DNA of 64,000 bases from Vanilla planifolia (GCA_023846275.1 CM043875.1:40020633-40084632), one strand, 5' to 3'. Positions 48,371 through 62,448 are shown, numbered from the stretch's first letter. The notes: a model not told the origin generated them from the letters alone. Numbers and translations: made by a program.

Positions 48371-48643
48371 CTAAGCAACTAATTCATTTGGCGCCGTCGA
48401 GGAAGACACCAGCGCAAGGAAATAGACGGTCGGCCGCGGGTGGAACACAGCCGGTCGCCGTGGCTCGTTGTTGCCGGGCCAGTTTTGGTCGACAGAATCC
48501 ATGGGTGTTGGCTCAAGAAGCCTCTGCTTGGGATGCACGCGCATTAGGTTATCGGTGGAGACAACGTGGCCGATCTCCTCCACGTGGTCGCCGGCGCCGC
48601 AGGGGAGGATGAACGCCATGCAGCACCTTATCTTCTTCTTCAT
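48371..48643 (-). CDS. Small GC-rich ORF, hypothetical 90-aa protein
   Basis: The frame begins at ATG 48643 (MKKKIRCCMAFILPCGAG) and ends at TAG 48371. An upstream ATG at 48700 would add 19 residues, but it lies in AT-rich sequence that looks like 5' UTR. The coding part is strikingly GC-rich, with many G/C third positions, in an AT-rich neighbourhood, and the composition drops exactly at both ends, which argues for a real exon. The protein has a basic, cysteine-containing N-terminus, a middle reading HVVSTDNLMRVHP, and a Pro/Arg-rich part (EPRRPAVFHPRPTVYFLAL). I recognise no domain. The antisense frames are also open because of the GC content. It may be a complete small gene or one exon of a decayed gene. 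Confidence 0.55.
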   Translation of the reverse strand: MKKKIRCCMAFILPCGAGDHVEEIGHVVSTDNLMRVHPKQRLLEPTPMDSVDQNWPGNNEPRRPAVFHPRPTVYFLALVSSSTAPNELVA

Positions 48644-48709
48644 GGTAGGTTTTTTATGCGAGAACACACATAAGCTATACGATTTTATATGCGTGCTCAA
48701 AGGCGAACA

Positions 48710-51700
48710 TGATTATGGGAGGAGAAAGCCATTGGCTTACCATCTCTATTGTGTAACTACCATTAATTAGATAAATTTTTGTGCGCTGCATTATTTGGGC
48801 TCTAGCTCAATTATATAATTTGTTCAGTTAACCAAGCCCAATTGCAAAACAATTATGTTCTGTGAATCAATGTACTTACTACCATATTTGTTGAGCATGA
48901 TTGTTAGTCCAAAAACACATATTTGAATTATAATATTTGCATACCACTTTTGTTATTGGTCACTTTTATTGATACTTTTAAATATTTATAGAGATTTTGA
49001 GTAAAGGTCATTTTGAACTCTACTTATTTTAAATGATTTGTATAAGTACGATTATGTAGTTGACCTACTTATGAAGATAAATAAATAATAGTCTAATGAA
49101 GTATTGTCGATAAAAATCTATAGATATTTAAAATTATTTTTATTATATAAATCTATAGTCTTAATTTTATTTTTGTATTTAACTGATTGTATTATATACT
49201 GTATCTATCACTATCATATTGTCTTCTCTCATTTGTCAAATTAATTTACCCATGTAAGTGACTCAACTTTTTACTATAATATTATAAAAATATAATGGTT
49301 TTTATAATGCCATATGATCTTATTCAACTTATGCTTAGTATGTTATCATGTCATAAGATTTCCCACTTGTACTAGATTATGATCTTCATTAATGCATTTT
49401 TCTCACTACAATGTATATTGTATTGTACAATCTAGTTTCATTATATTTTATAATTTTTTTAAAATTTTATAATTTTTTTAAAATTTTATAATTTTTCTAA
49501 ATATTTTTTAATCAAATTTATAATTATTTAATTATTTTTTATGTTTTTTTCCTTACAATCATTAATAATTCTCTAATATTTTTATTTTCAATAACTTATT
49601 ATTCAAATTTATTAAAATTGCTTATCTTTACTTTTGAGATTGTGTGGTCCCTTGTTCTTGAATTTTTGTGTCATGATATTTTTTTTCTTTTTTTTTTTCA
49701 ATATTTTGAAAACAAAAACTTTGCAAAAACAAGCATTTATCATTTTGAAATCAAATAGAAAGAGCATCTTTTACAATTAAGTGAAAGCATAACGTTTTCT
49801 TTCATATTTCTTTTCTAAAATGCATGTATATACAATAACAATGTCAACAATCTTTTATATATCTTTTTTTTAAATAAAATAAATATTGAAATAATATATA
49901 TAAGAATAAATATAATATTTTCTAAATTATCATGCATTAACTCACTTTTTTCCAATAATCACATAAAGAGCCTTTGTTTGGGCTAAAAGAGTTAGTCTAA
50001 AATAAAGATGAGCCAACCTGAATTTTATTGACAAAAAATAACTTTTTTTTGTAAATAAAATTATAATTTTACCATTAACTATTAGAAATAGGTATTATCA
50101 AGTGAAGTTAAAATGTAAAGTTTTTATTTATTTCCAAAGGCTTAGGAGTGATCATTGAAAATGTTGTTAATTTTGTAATTTTATTTGAATAATACAATCT
50201 ATACAAATTGATCATTTAGAAATATTTATAAGTTAGATGGTATATTGTAACAAAATCATAAGACTAAATAGGTATTTAATATTGATATTTTTAATTTGTT
50301 GAATAGATGTTCATATTTGAGAAAATATAAGACTTTGTTCTACTTTAAATTTATAATTAAATTAATTAATTAGCAAAGTAACATAGCAATTCATGAGAGA
50401 GTAAAATTTTTAAAATGAAGACCTCTTGAAAGAAAGATTTGATCGAGAGAAATAAAGAAATTGAGATATCTTGTAGTTGTTTATAAGCTACTTAAAAAAG
50501 TTATTTAATAATTATATTATTTTAGTTTGTAAAAATTTTGATGATAGACTTAAACCTTATTTTGACATAGATATGTCTAATTACATTTGATTGCTTTAAT
50601 TTAGATGATTTGAGATTAATATAGAGGAATGAATTTATTAGGTTCAATTGCTTAAAGAAAATTTAGACATTTAATGAATTGAATATATAAAGATGTAATG
50701 AAAACTGATTTGAAGAAGAGTGAGAATAAAAATAGAAATATTTTGGATGTTTACATTACCAGTTATTATTTTTGAATTGTCCTTTCCTATGTATGGAGAG
50801 AAGAATTTAGTTGGCTCATGTAAAAATTGGTAGGAACAAAAGAGTTTATTATGTAACCCATTCTCTACCTTGAAGTTATTTTCTTTGAATGTTTCCTCCA
50901 TTGCTTGGTAGAAGTATCATTCGATTATATATTGCATAAAGTGTATCATTCAATTATTGTTGAAATAAAGCATCTTAAATCTACGATTCTTGTAAATTAG
51001 ATTTGCATTCACAGAGTAACCAAATGCTCATATCAATTATATTCAAAGATTAAGACTATCGTTGAATACAAATTATAATTATATAGTGAAAGTAAATTGA
51101 AATGTGCAATGAAAGAAACTAACAAATATATCTTGGGTTTATGTGTGTTGACACTATTTTTTTAATATTGATTTAAAATAGTTTTAAGTGATTTGATAAA
51201 GAAAATTAAGATTTTGATTTTTGATGAAATTAATTAAAAATAATAATTTTAGTTATTCATTCATAAAACATATATTTATTAAGTATATTAGATTTGAAAA
51301 TGAATATACCATTAAATCGAGCTCATCGAGATGAGTTCGCCAATATTTGTTAAGTAGTAATTGGAGTTTATTTAGATTTAATATAAATTTATATAAAAAT
51401 ATTAATAATATATAATTTATGAATTAAAAATTATACAAAGTAATATAATGAGTAGAAAAGAGAAGAAGAAACCTTGATTTTCTCCCCCTTCGCCACTTCT
51501 TTGCCTCGCCTCTTCGCCGTTATGTGCACGATTGACCACCTGGCTTTTGACCCTTATCGCCTCACCATCATACAGTTGTATAAAGTTTTTTTATCAAGAT
51601 TGGGGGCTTGTGAGTTGTTATTGCTATTTTGTTCCTCTTCGATTCGATGAAAAGCACTTAATCGCGAGCAGGTTGTTAAAAAAATGAAATGTGATGATTG

Positions 51701-52700
51701 ACTTCAATTTCTTGCCTAATGTTATCATATTTCTTCAAGAGGAGATGAAAGGAATTTAGTTTTAGCATTTTGCATCCAAATCAAGACAAAAAGGGGTGCT
51801 TTGCATAAATTTAGCCCTAGCAACTATGTTTGTGCATTGTGCTTGTAATTTTTTTATATAAAGAGAGAAGAAGTACTGATTACTTATATATTTTTTTTAT
51901 CTTTGACACATATGAGATAAGAATAAGTGAATTAGTTGATGCTTAAGGGTTGTTAAAAGAATTTAGAAAATTTTAACTATATAAGAGGAAGCTTGAATAT
52001 TTTTCTACAAAACTATGTAAAAACATTAGTGTAATCACTTGATTGTGTAAAAAATATATCTTAAGCAAGTAATATTGAATTCACTAATTTACGAATTCTA
52101 TTTGAATTAATATTGATTAACACTAGAATGATAGTTATTTTTAATTTGATATTTAGTCATTCATTTATAGAAAGTTAAAGAAAAGAAAAGTTAATGTAAT
52201 TTTTTTCAAAAAGAGTAGGTAGGTAAATTTTAAATAATTATAATATAAATATGATATTATATTACGATTATTTAATATTTAGTATTATTATATATTATCT
52301 TTTTCTTTTTGTATCATGTTCTATATTATCATGGCATGTTGTGTGATGAGAAATAAAAATAAAGAATATAAAATAATTGATTGATTTAGTGATGTTAATG
52401 ATATAGAATATAAAAAATAAATGTGAAAGAGAATTGAAAAAGTAGATGAGAATGAGAACTTAGTAGAATAAAATAAAACATAAATACATATGACATGAGA
52501 CAATGTGAGTACTTGATATGATTCAAACTATAAGTTTTTTCTGATAATCCTACAAGTAATGATATTAATATATCATGGATATATATTGTGACTAGAATAA
52601 GTAAAGATAATAAATAATAATATTTGTCCAATAATATTAGCTCTAATCATAATACTCTATGATTATTGCAAATTTGTTATAATATCATTAACATTAGATC
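48710..52700. other. AT-rich intergenic DNA
   Basis: Mostly featureless. At about 49,441-49,500 a TTTTATAATTTTTTTAAAA-like unit is repeated three times. A short GC-richer patch at about 51,475-51,560 (CCCCCTTCGCCACTTC...) might be a gene remnant but holds no clear frame. Confidence 0.4.
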
Positions 52701-52709
52701 TTAAATGAT

Positions 52710-52975
52710 ATATGATGAGCTACTTGTGTGATCTAGCAACAAGAGATGCAATCTACTATGATATAGATATGACATATGATCAGTTGTTTGTTGTGTGATT
52801 TAATAATTAGAGATGAGATCAATTATGATGTAAGTATAATATATGATAAGTTATTTATTATATGATCTAATAACTAGAGATGAGATTCATTATGATGTAA
52901 AAAAATATATGATATGTTACTTATTATGTGATATAGTAGCCTAGAGATGAGATATATTATGAGATAGATATGATG
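52710..52975. repeat. Tandem repeat, four copies of a 64-67-bp unit
   Basis: Copies start at about 52710, 52774, 52841 and 52907. Each begins ATATGAT(G/C/A/T)AG or TG, continues with a TTATTATGTGAT-like part and GAGATGAGAT, and ends TATGATRTA. Copies are moderately diverged. No coding function. Confidence 0.8.
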
Positions 52976-52979
52976 CGAT

Positions 52980-55900
52980 ATGCCTACAAAATAAGTCTAT
53001 ATGCTATAATATGATATTATATGACATAATACAAGATCTTAATACTGTGTGCTTGAACAGACATGATATACATGAGATGAGATCCTATAATACTAGAATA
53101 ATAATTATTTAATAAATATTTAGGCCCTAATGATAAGTATGTGTGTTATGAAATAGATAAAAAATAATATTAAGATAAAAAGTTGAGAAAATATTAGAAT
53201 TGAAATAGTTGAAAAATATATAAAGAAATTAGATTTTTGATAAAAAAATGAATTATAATTGATAGAGAGATGTGTATGTATGTATATAATTAGAAGTTAT
53301 ATTTGTACATCTTTTATGTGTTAATTATTTTATAATTTTTTATACTTTGATCACATGCTCTTATATGCTTATACATCTTTTTATTTTTTGATATCACACT
53401 TCTGCTAATTCATTTTATATACTTTTCTAAATGATGATCCCAAGCACTTGTTTAATATTATTTATTGGTTTTTATATACATTTTCTTTCTTTTATTTTTT
53501 TACATTTATGTTTAGTTTGTTTCATCTTTTTTATTTCTTTTATTTTTCTTTTTTAGGAGTTTAATTTTTTATATAATTATTATCTCTATTCTTCAAGATC
53601 TTATGTCATATCATATCATCATTTATATCACCTAAAATCATATGCTCATGATAATGAAATCTATGAAATGTTGTGGCCCATATCCTAATACCAACTATAA
53701 CACTATAATAATTTTTGCTTAATATAGTATGAAACCATTACCTACATCACCTGACATCCTATGCTCGTAGTGGTCCATAATCTAAGTTTTAATGATAGGA
53801 AGTTAGTAATTTTCTGATAGTAAGTAACCACAAGATAAGGTCACAGAGAAAAACTTTTCAGATTTTTATTCATTTTTGCAAATGATCTTATAGAATAATT
53901 AGCTTAACAACCATTCTTCTTTCCTTTTCTATTTCTTATCATGTTATTATTTTTTCTTATTTTATGTCATAATATTTATAACATATAGAATATCATCTCA
54001 TAGATCAAGACATATGAAGTTGAATCCATATTATGTTGTATACTTATATCTCATTCTCCACTTGATGACTTTAAGATGCATCTTTTACTATTTTTTTCTT
54101 TTCCTTTATCTCTTCATCTCATATTCTACATAATTATTATTATATTCTATGAATAACTACTTATTTTATATATAATGAGTATTCATAAACATAGTTACAA
54201 AGAGCCTCTAATTCTTTTAAACATTTTACTACAAATCACCATTCAGATATTCTCATTATATTTTTCAATCTCCTTTATTATATTACATGATAAATAATAT
54301 ATAATATTTTGTATACTAAATTGGATAGACTTATCATAAGATCTAACCCCATTCTTGAAGTTGATTGTATCATTCAATGATTTTATTATATGGTATAATG
54401 GTCATGTTTTTATTATACAATTTTATTTTAAACAATTTAGTCTCTTGGCCTAATCATTTGATTGTATACTTTGATGGCCTATATATGTTCAAATATACAT
54501 AAAATACTATGCAATGGTTTAATCGAACTATTCATTGCTTCTTGTCCAAGGACAGATTATATGATAAGACAAATATTTATGTACTAAATGATTTCCATGG
54601 AAAACTAGGTTCCAACATAGTTCAATTGATAGTTTTGTAGTTTGAAGTGATTATACCATTCTATCTTAGGCACAAGGTTATCTAGAACTTCTATTGATCA
54701 TACCTCCATGGTTCTCATTGTATTATTTGTTTTGGCGATTCATAATTCATACAATATGTTTGGTCTGAGGGCTTAATATATGAGATATAAGAGAAAATTT
54801 GTCACTTAGAAATCTCATCCTAATATATGACCAATCCAAAATCAAACCTTTAGTAGCACAAATACATCATAATAGTATTTCAAGAAAGAAAAAACTTAAA
54901 TAAAATCATACCCTTAATAATCTTTTCCACTCAAATCAAAAAATGCTCTTAAGTGCTTTCCTTCTCTACAACTCAAAATCTCTATCACTATTACAAATCA
55001 AGCAAGAGTCACTTAAGGGACTTTTTTCTTCCTCTCACAACACCCTTTTCTCTTCTTGATTTTCCAATGTCTTCCTCTCTTGATCTTTCTTTTGTAGTCA
55101 ATAGGTATGAGAGAAGGTTAAGTTTAGCATGTTATATTAATAAAAAGATCCAATAAAATATTAATTCTTCATCTTTTTTATTTGAAAAATTTATAGAATA
55201 TCCAAACAACTTTTAAGAATTATAAATAACATAACAATCAATTCTTTACATTAGGGCCTCCTCAATAATATGCTTAAATCTTAAATTCTTTTATAGATGA
55301 TGCAGCATGCTTTTTGAGGTACATTAAAATAAGTTAATTTCTCTATTTAGAACTTTATAACCCAAAATTAATAATAAATCAATCAATAATAATATAATTC
55401 ATATTAAGAAAATTGGGCTATAACATAATAGTTAGGATTGATTACTCTGATAAGGATTAATAATTAATTAAAAGATTTATTTTAGAACTTAGGCATAAGA
55501 TCAAAAGAAAATTTGAGTAGTATTTGTTGAAAATTATTGGAGCACAATGTTCACAAGAAAGGAGTAAATTATTCAAACTTACAAATTTAAGTTGACATAA
55601 ATAACTCAATTAACTTTTTAATAAAAGTCTTTAATATTCTTAATCTTGTTAGTAATTATAATAGCTGTTTTAGAAAATACTATTAGGCTTTTCAAAACTA
55701 GTTGTGTGAGGATACATTCAAAGTAAAGTATACAATGATTTCAAGTGATATCAAAACTTATATATGCATCCATTCTTAGCCAAAAGACTAGGCAAAATAC
55801 TAAATGCTAGCTTAATAATAATCTATAACGTTGGTTTAATAAATTCTTATAGGCATTTTCTTATTAAAAGTTTATAATGAAAGGGCTAAATAAAGGATCT

Positions 55901-58490
55901 CAATGATGAAACAAAGAGAAAAAAAATAAAGCTTAATACAAAAGTTTTAAAGCTAAATGAAAAATTAAGCAAGATGCATGCTTTTAATTATATTAAAACA
56001 ATGTATGAGAAGTTATTAACATAGTTGGAGAAGAAGAGCTTGTGAAAATGAGACAAATGCATAATCTTTTAGAGTTTTGGTATTCGAGATTGATTGAGAT
56101 ATAGTTATAAGATTTCACTTTAGTCCATCCTTTGTCAAGGGATTAATCGGGGTGTAATAGGAACAATTCATCAGGTTCTTTGAATAAATTTGGCATACCT
56201 CTTAGTTATATTTTTCAAATATTTTTTTTATCTCTTAATAAATATATTTCTTAATTTTAGAATTCTCTAGTCAAATGTTATACACAAGTAACATTGTCAC
56301 AAATTAATGAGTCTTTTTACTTATTTAATAATTACCAAGCCCATGAGCATCAATTCTTGATCCTTATATATGATATATTTCTTCTTATCTTTATTGAATT
56401 GATACTGTTGCACTTGATGATAATAAAAAAGATATATGTCTCTTAATAAGGTATTTTAAGTATTATCTAACAAAAATCTCATGGCAAACGTTTACACCTA
56501 ATATTGGCAATATAATGCTTGGTAAGAAAAAATTGAAATGGCATTGTTGTGTTATTTCATCCTCCATATCCTTCTAAATCTATTCAATATTAAGTGGGTG
56601 AGGTTAAAGAGTTCTCATAAATCTAAGATATTATGCAAGACTTGTTAAAATAAGATTATCAATCCCACTTGGATGAACCATTAATGATGAACTAGGATCA
56701 ATTGTATATGACTTTAAGCACTCTAATTCTAATTAATAATGATAATCATGGCTTGTTCACTCTAATCTCCATATATCCTCCATGGATGTAATTTTGGATA
56801 CAATTTCAACACCAGGGAAAAACATAATACAAGCATGATGAAGATTAACAAAAATTATTTTCTTAGCATCATTTAGTAATTTTCTTAATTCTTTGAATTA
56901 AGTTCCTAATATTTTAATAGGTTTTAGAATTTTTTTCAACAATATGTTTGTTTGCACCCCTTAAAATGAGTCCAAATGTACCTAATTTACATTTCACCAC
57001 TTCTTGCATTGCTTCAATATCATTCTCCAATTGTTTGGGTTTAGTTATATCACACAACATATATGCATATATATGTTTCTATCCCATGTTGTGTTAAAAT
57101 TAGTAACAAGTTATAAAAAAGATTTAATAGATAACCAACACTAGAAAAAATCTTAGTGGGCTCAATTTAGATAAATAAGAATAATATATTTTAAATAAAA
57201 AATAATTATTAAAATAAATAGAAAGTGTGTAATAAAATAGTAATAATATCATCAATATCTAGGAGTCAACGTTTTAGGCATAAAAAATGTCACTAATGTA
57301 ACAAATGATATATTCTTTGCTTGATGTCATACATCTAAGAATTCAACAATCATTACATATAAAGTCACAAGTTATCTTGGATAAAGCTCATAAACTATCA
57401 AACATAAAACACATTATATAATGATGGTTCATATAATTGATTGTTTATCAACATGTAGCCTACAATTCTTTATTATATGGCCAACATGTTAGCATTTTTT
57501 TAGTTTATTAGTCTTTTAGTAATAGTTGATGTAGATTTTGTCTCCTTGAGATAATCACATAATTTATAATTTATGTAATCACTTAATTATGTATTTAAAT
57601 AAATAAGATTATCAATATTCATAAGAATGCTAAAAAATAATAATATAAAAATAATGGGATGTTTAATTGAACAAAGACTTCACTATCATATTGGATTACA
57701 CTTGGACAACAAAGGTTAAATTGGAAAACTTATCAAAGTTGGTCAACTTATAAATATGTAGTCTTGGTGAGTGTGAAAGAAGAGGATGGTGGCTCAGTAG
57801 GAAACATATGGGTTCTTTAGGGTTGGGTTATTAGTTGGAGAGCCACTTGGGTATTGTGTATTAGTCAGAGATGTTGGCAAGAGGGGCAATAACCCATGAG
57901 GTAGAACTGGAGAGAGAAGATTTGGTAAGGCTCAATTTTGACCATTGTGGGGAGGCTGGAAGTGATTGGGGTGAGGTAAGTATAAATTAAGATTAATATA
58001 GGTGTTTAGTGGACATCAATAAGGATGCTGTGGAGGTTTTTGAAGAGAAAGAAAAAGAGAAGAAAGAATGGTTGATCTTGTTGAAGGAAATGCAAGACAT
58101 GACAACATGGGATTGATAACAAGAAGTTTGATGGTTCTTCAGAATGTATTTGGATGGGATTTTTATAGATGGAGACGAATTTCATTGTGTCCAATGGTAA
58201 GCCACCATCACTTGTCAAAATGGTGATCTCTTATAGAACCATTGAAACAATACTTACAAAAAATATCTTGTTGAACATAAGGTGATCCTTAAATACTAGT
58301 TACAATAAAGGGGATGATAATCACAATGAAAATTAAAGAGTTTCATTATATAAATGAAGAAAATGAAAGAGCAAGTCTGTGAAATGAAGAAGACTAGAGA
58401 AAAATTGGAATGATAACAATTGAAAGAAGAGAATATGATACTAAAGTTGGCTACAAATGATTAGCTCCATCAAGATTCTATTTTAATTTA
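52980..58490. other. AT-rich intergenic DNA
   Basis: No recognisable gene. A less AT-rich patch at about 57,760-58,250 contains a 70-codon minus-strand frame and many GGTTGG/GGAGAG motifs; since a Copia integrase relic follows at 58.6 kb, the patch may be the decayed 5' part of that element, but I could not prove it. Confidence 0.4.
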
Positions 58491-58639
58491 AATATACATA
58501 ATTTATCTAAATCTTGACAATAGACACTTGGTCATGTCTTCATGTTATGATAGATTATACCACTTTTAGAATGTTGTCTATATTACTTAAAAAGTTCAAT
58601 TGTGAAGTATAACAATAAGTATTCAATATTTTTTTATTG

Positions 58640-59165
58640 ATTTCAATACTTAAGTAAAAAACATAAAAAAAGCATAAACCAATAATATTGAAAAAAGTGT
58701 TATAAAAACTCAAATATATTAGAGATCATATATAAAAACATTTGTAGCCTTGATATATACTTTTACGATTAGAAGTATCCAATCTCTTTCATAGATGATT
58801 ACTTATGATATATACATCTTTACTATTTTGTAAAGGGAATGAAATATTAGAAGTTGTTATGATATTTAAAATATAAGTAGAGAAACAATATAAAAAGCAA
58901 ATTAAGATGATAAAATGTGATAGAGGTAAAGAACATTATGATAGATATATTAATGTTGTACAAGCATATGGGCCATTTGAGAGGTTCATTAAGGAACATG
59001 GGATAGTTGCCTAATATAACATGTAATGGTCTCCAAGAAGGAACAGTTTAATAGGTAAAAAGCATTCGACATAATGTGAACTGTGCTTGGCAACTCTAAA
59101 CATTTAAGATTTTTGTTATCTAGTATTCTTAAAATATGTGCAGATATATTAAATAGTGTTAAATT
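58640..59165 (+). pseudogene. Decayed Ty1/copia integrase (pol) relic
   Basis: In one frame the segment from about 58,875 reads KKQIKMIKCDRGKEHYDRY, then GPFERFIKEHGIVA. This corresponds to the Copia integrase core (K.KI...RSDRGGEY..., ...F..F...HGI). Before it, with shifts, SFIDDY appears (about 58,785), and after it comes NSKHLRFLLSSILKICADILNSV (about 59,095-59,160), which matches N...P..LW..AL.TA.YILNRVPS. Several stops and frameshifts inactivate it, and there is no LTR that I could find. The order IDDY...DRG...ILN is right for Copia on the plus strand. Confidence 0.75.
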
Positions 59166-59633
59166 CAATATTATTTATAAGATAATTTTTGAGTTATTGA
59201 AATATTGAAAATTAAATATTGACATATACATATTACCATATTGCTAAATAACAAATTATGTGATCTAAAAGATAATATTGATACAACATTAAAAAATGTA
59301 TTAATATAAACAAAACTTAAAGATTCCATTGTATATCTTCAATTCTCTGGCTATAACATAGAGCAAAAATTAACATCAATACCTATCACTAGTTATGACT
59401 TATAAGAATAAAATGAAACAATACTATTATGTTAATATTATACATATGATACTTGTCCGAACAACTTCTTAATGTTTTGCCAATCTATTCAATCAAAAAA
59501 ATCTTTGAAGCTTTTTTTTTTTTTGTTAAAATTCCTTTATTAATTACTTCTAAAGCCAAACCGGAGGGCCTCCAACCTTCTCCTTCACGCCTTATCTGTC
59601 ATCAGCGATTCACGATCGCCCCACCCCCAAACC

Positions 59634-60396
59634 ATGCCCTCATCTCTTTTAGGCCTCCTCGTCGTCCTCCTGGCCTCCGTTGACGTAGGAAGCCGCGCCA
59701 CCGCCGGATTCTCACCCTGCCATACACCCACCTCTTGCGGCAACCTATCCAATATCTCTTACCCCTTTTGGGTCTACACCCACAACCTCCCCTCCTCCTT
59801 CTGCGGCTACCAATCCTTCGCGATCCACTGCCACAACAACATCTCCTACATCCCCCTCTCTGACGCCGATTCACACCTTGCCGTCGTTTCAATCAACTAT
59901 TCCCACCGCATCATCTCTCTCTTCGATCCCATCTCCAACTCCGCCTCCGCCTCCTGCCCACGCCCTTCGCCCGCCTCTTCCACCAATGCCTTTCCCTTTG
60001 CCCCTCTCCTCACCTTCTTCCTCAACTGCACTAGCACACCGTTCGCCCACAGCCCTGCGAGCGGCGGCCCCATCCCGTGCCTGAAAAGCGGTCCAAACAT
60101 CTCCTATATGTTCATGGGAGAGTACGATTCCTCCCTCAACTGGCCGTGCGAACAGACCATAACGAATCCAGCGAGCAAGGCGATGGTAGACTACATGGCA
60201 ACGAAGGAACGGCAGTTGGGGGTGATGCGGGAGGGGTTCGAGCTCCAGTGGCCGGAGATGGGGTCTGGGGAGTGCGGGGACTGCGAGAGGTCCGGAGGTC
60301 AATGCGGGTACCAGCAGATTGGGGCGAACGCCAGCCGCGGGGTGCTTTTTGGGTGCTATTGCGGTACCGTCGATGGGTGGCGCAAAAGAGACTGCG
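59634..60396 (+). CDS. LRK10L/WAK-like receptor ectodomain, first exon (kinase part not seen)
   Basis: The exon encodes 254 complete codons and ends RDC-G|GTGAGT, a strong donor in phase 1. Residues 1-24 are a signal peptide (MPSSLLGLLVVLLASVDVGS, then RATAG before FSPC). A GUB_WAK-type galacturonan-binding domain follows (CHTPTSCGNLSNISYPFW...CGYQSFAIHC), then a WAK-associated C-terminal domain (FLNCTS..., GFELQW, ECGDCERSGGQCGY, FGCYC). There are several N-glycosylation sites (NLS, NIS, NYS, NCT, NAS). In LRK10-like receptors this exon is followed by a transmembrane segment and a cytosolic Ser/Thr kinase, and the protein acts at the cell surface in wall or pathogen sensing. No kinase or membrane exon is visible in the next 3.6 kb. 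The next exon may lie beyond the right edge, the gene may be truncated, or reading through the intron to the stop at 60437 would give a secreted 267-aa protein. The exon is very GC-rich. Confidence 0.85.
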
Positions 60397-60439
60397 GTGA
60401 GTTTTCTACTTCTATTTTTGCTTTATCGTTTTTCTAGTT

Positions 60440-62340
60440 GATAGAAAAGTTTGAACGCCGAGCATTTTTGACCGACGGCGAGCGGTCTCCGCTTTTCCTC
60501 GTGCTGGATAACACCCGTGATCACTCAAAATTTCCCAAAATAAAATACTAAAATATTATATAGCAGATAATTCTCGAATAATTGTTTTTTGAATTCTTTT
60601 CAATCTAACAAAAAGAATAAAAATTCTGACAAAAGAAATCGGCCTAACTTTGGTTATATTCATTAGAACAAAACGGAACCAACTCCAAAGAGCCCAATGT
60701 GAATGCACTTCTAAGTCAATCATTCTTCCAATTAATGTATCGGTCATCGCTTCCTTCTGTCGGCAAATTTTTAACCATCGAACCAAAAGTGACCACATGC
60801 AGTTTTTGATTATTTGAGATCTAACCTTCTCGTAAGTTAAGAAAAAAAAGTTTACTTATGTTTTTCAACATTTCAAAAGGTATTTTTGTTTATATATTTA
60901 TATATAATATTTTAAAATATCATTTTTTAATCACTTTTCATAGATAATCCTGTTCTAGCGTTGTTCTTGTCTTCATGTAGAGTGGACAGATATTATGCAG
61001 CCACCTAACTAGCGAACAAAGCTTAAAAGAAAGAAATCAAGTATACAAGAAACAAAGATTATCTAAAATTCAATATTTCATTAATATTTTTAGATGTTAT
61101 ATTATCAAAAAGTTATATTTTAATATCTCTTAGTAACAATATTTTTTAAATATGTTAGTAATAGTTGTGTCAATCATTGATTAGTTGATGTGATTTAAGA
61201 GAAATTAGGATTCATTTGACAAAAGCATTGCTAAATATTAAGAAGTTGAATGAAAAAAAGTTTGAGAAATATTATTCTTAATTGTTGTCAAGAATTTACA
61301 TGTTTAGTAATTTTGATCGAAATTGTTTAAAATAATAATTTATTGTATATTAATCGAATTGTCTTTAGATTTTTCATGTGAAAAAAATCTAAAAAATAAT
61401 GATCTTAATTTAAATGGGTAAAATAACTTTTTCTAATTTTAAAGTGATATGAAACATCAAAGGATGGTGACGCCCCTTATTTTGGTCAACAATACTTTTC
61501 GAAGTTAGCCAACTAAAGGACGGGTGGAATTTGGAACCAAGTTGCATCCAAAAGCACTTCAAAGAGAAAGACCAAATAAAGCTAAATGGGTTGTCACTTC
61601 GTAATAGAGACCAAAATTATAAAGAAAGGAACAAAGATAGAAAGGAAAAAAGAAAGGAACAACCATGCTTGCAGCCAATGCATGACTTGACATACGCTTA
61701 AGATTCCAAATCCTAAAGCATGTGTCACTCTTCTCCATTAGCGTTTTCCAATTGCTATGACCCACACGGCATGGAAAGTGGGTTTCATGAATGCTATCTC
61801 TACCACTAGTCTTCGTCCACGGTCCACCACTTTGGACCAATCTCTATTCCCAAATACGAAAAATCATTTTTTTACCCGAGCCCACCATTTTTATCTACAT
61901 GGCAGCATGTCCCCTTCCCTTAGTGTTACAAGTAGACCTCAAACATTCCTATCTTTGTGTCAGTGGGGATAATAGTTATGGGTTAGCAGAATTGGTGCAT
62001 CAGCGGAGAAGACATAAAAGCTCTTTAGTTATTTCCTTGGCGTCATCATTTCCTTTACCCAATGAGGCCTTAAGAGTTGATTTAACATAGCATTTGTTGT
62101 TTACAAGTGAATTTTTTAAAATATACCGTTGAAAAATTAATCATTGAAAAACTGTTAGATGTGAATGTAAATGAAGTTTTCTGTTATTTAAATGCTTTTG
62201 CGTATTTTTGCACGGGAAATAGAAGAAGAGGAAAGTGAAGTTCATCAATCATACGTTTAGTCTAAATATGAATGTTTGTGACCCAAAGTGATATGTTTGC
62301 CCATCTTTAGCTAGTTATTTAGGCTCAGAAAACCTTTCTT
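60440..62340. other. Probable intron or downstream flank of the receptor exon
   Basis: AT-rich, with a less skewed patch at 61,450-62,090 that has open stretches on both strands but no recognisable kinase, membrane segment or transposon motif. Confidence 0.4.
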
Positions 62341-62448
62341 ACGCCAGGTTATTCTTCTGCTTCGTTGTGAATGGGTTGTGATGTCAAGATAGCTATGCTG
62401 GCAACGAAGGTAATCACATTAGCATGAGAAACGATGGTGGTGGGCGAC

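Noticed and set aside
59602..60302. Minus-strand frames of 96 and 137 codons over the receptor exon
   Set aside because: Arg/Gly-rich antisense translations of a GC-rich exon whose plus strand has a clear signal peptide and cysteine domains.
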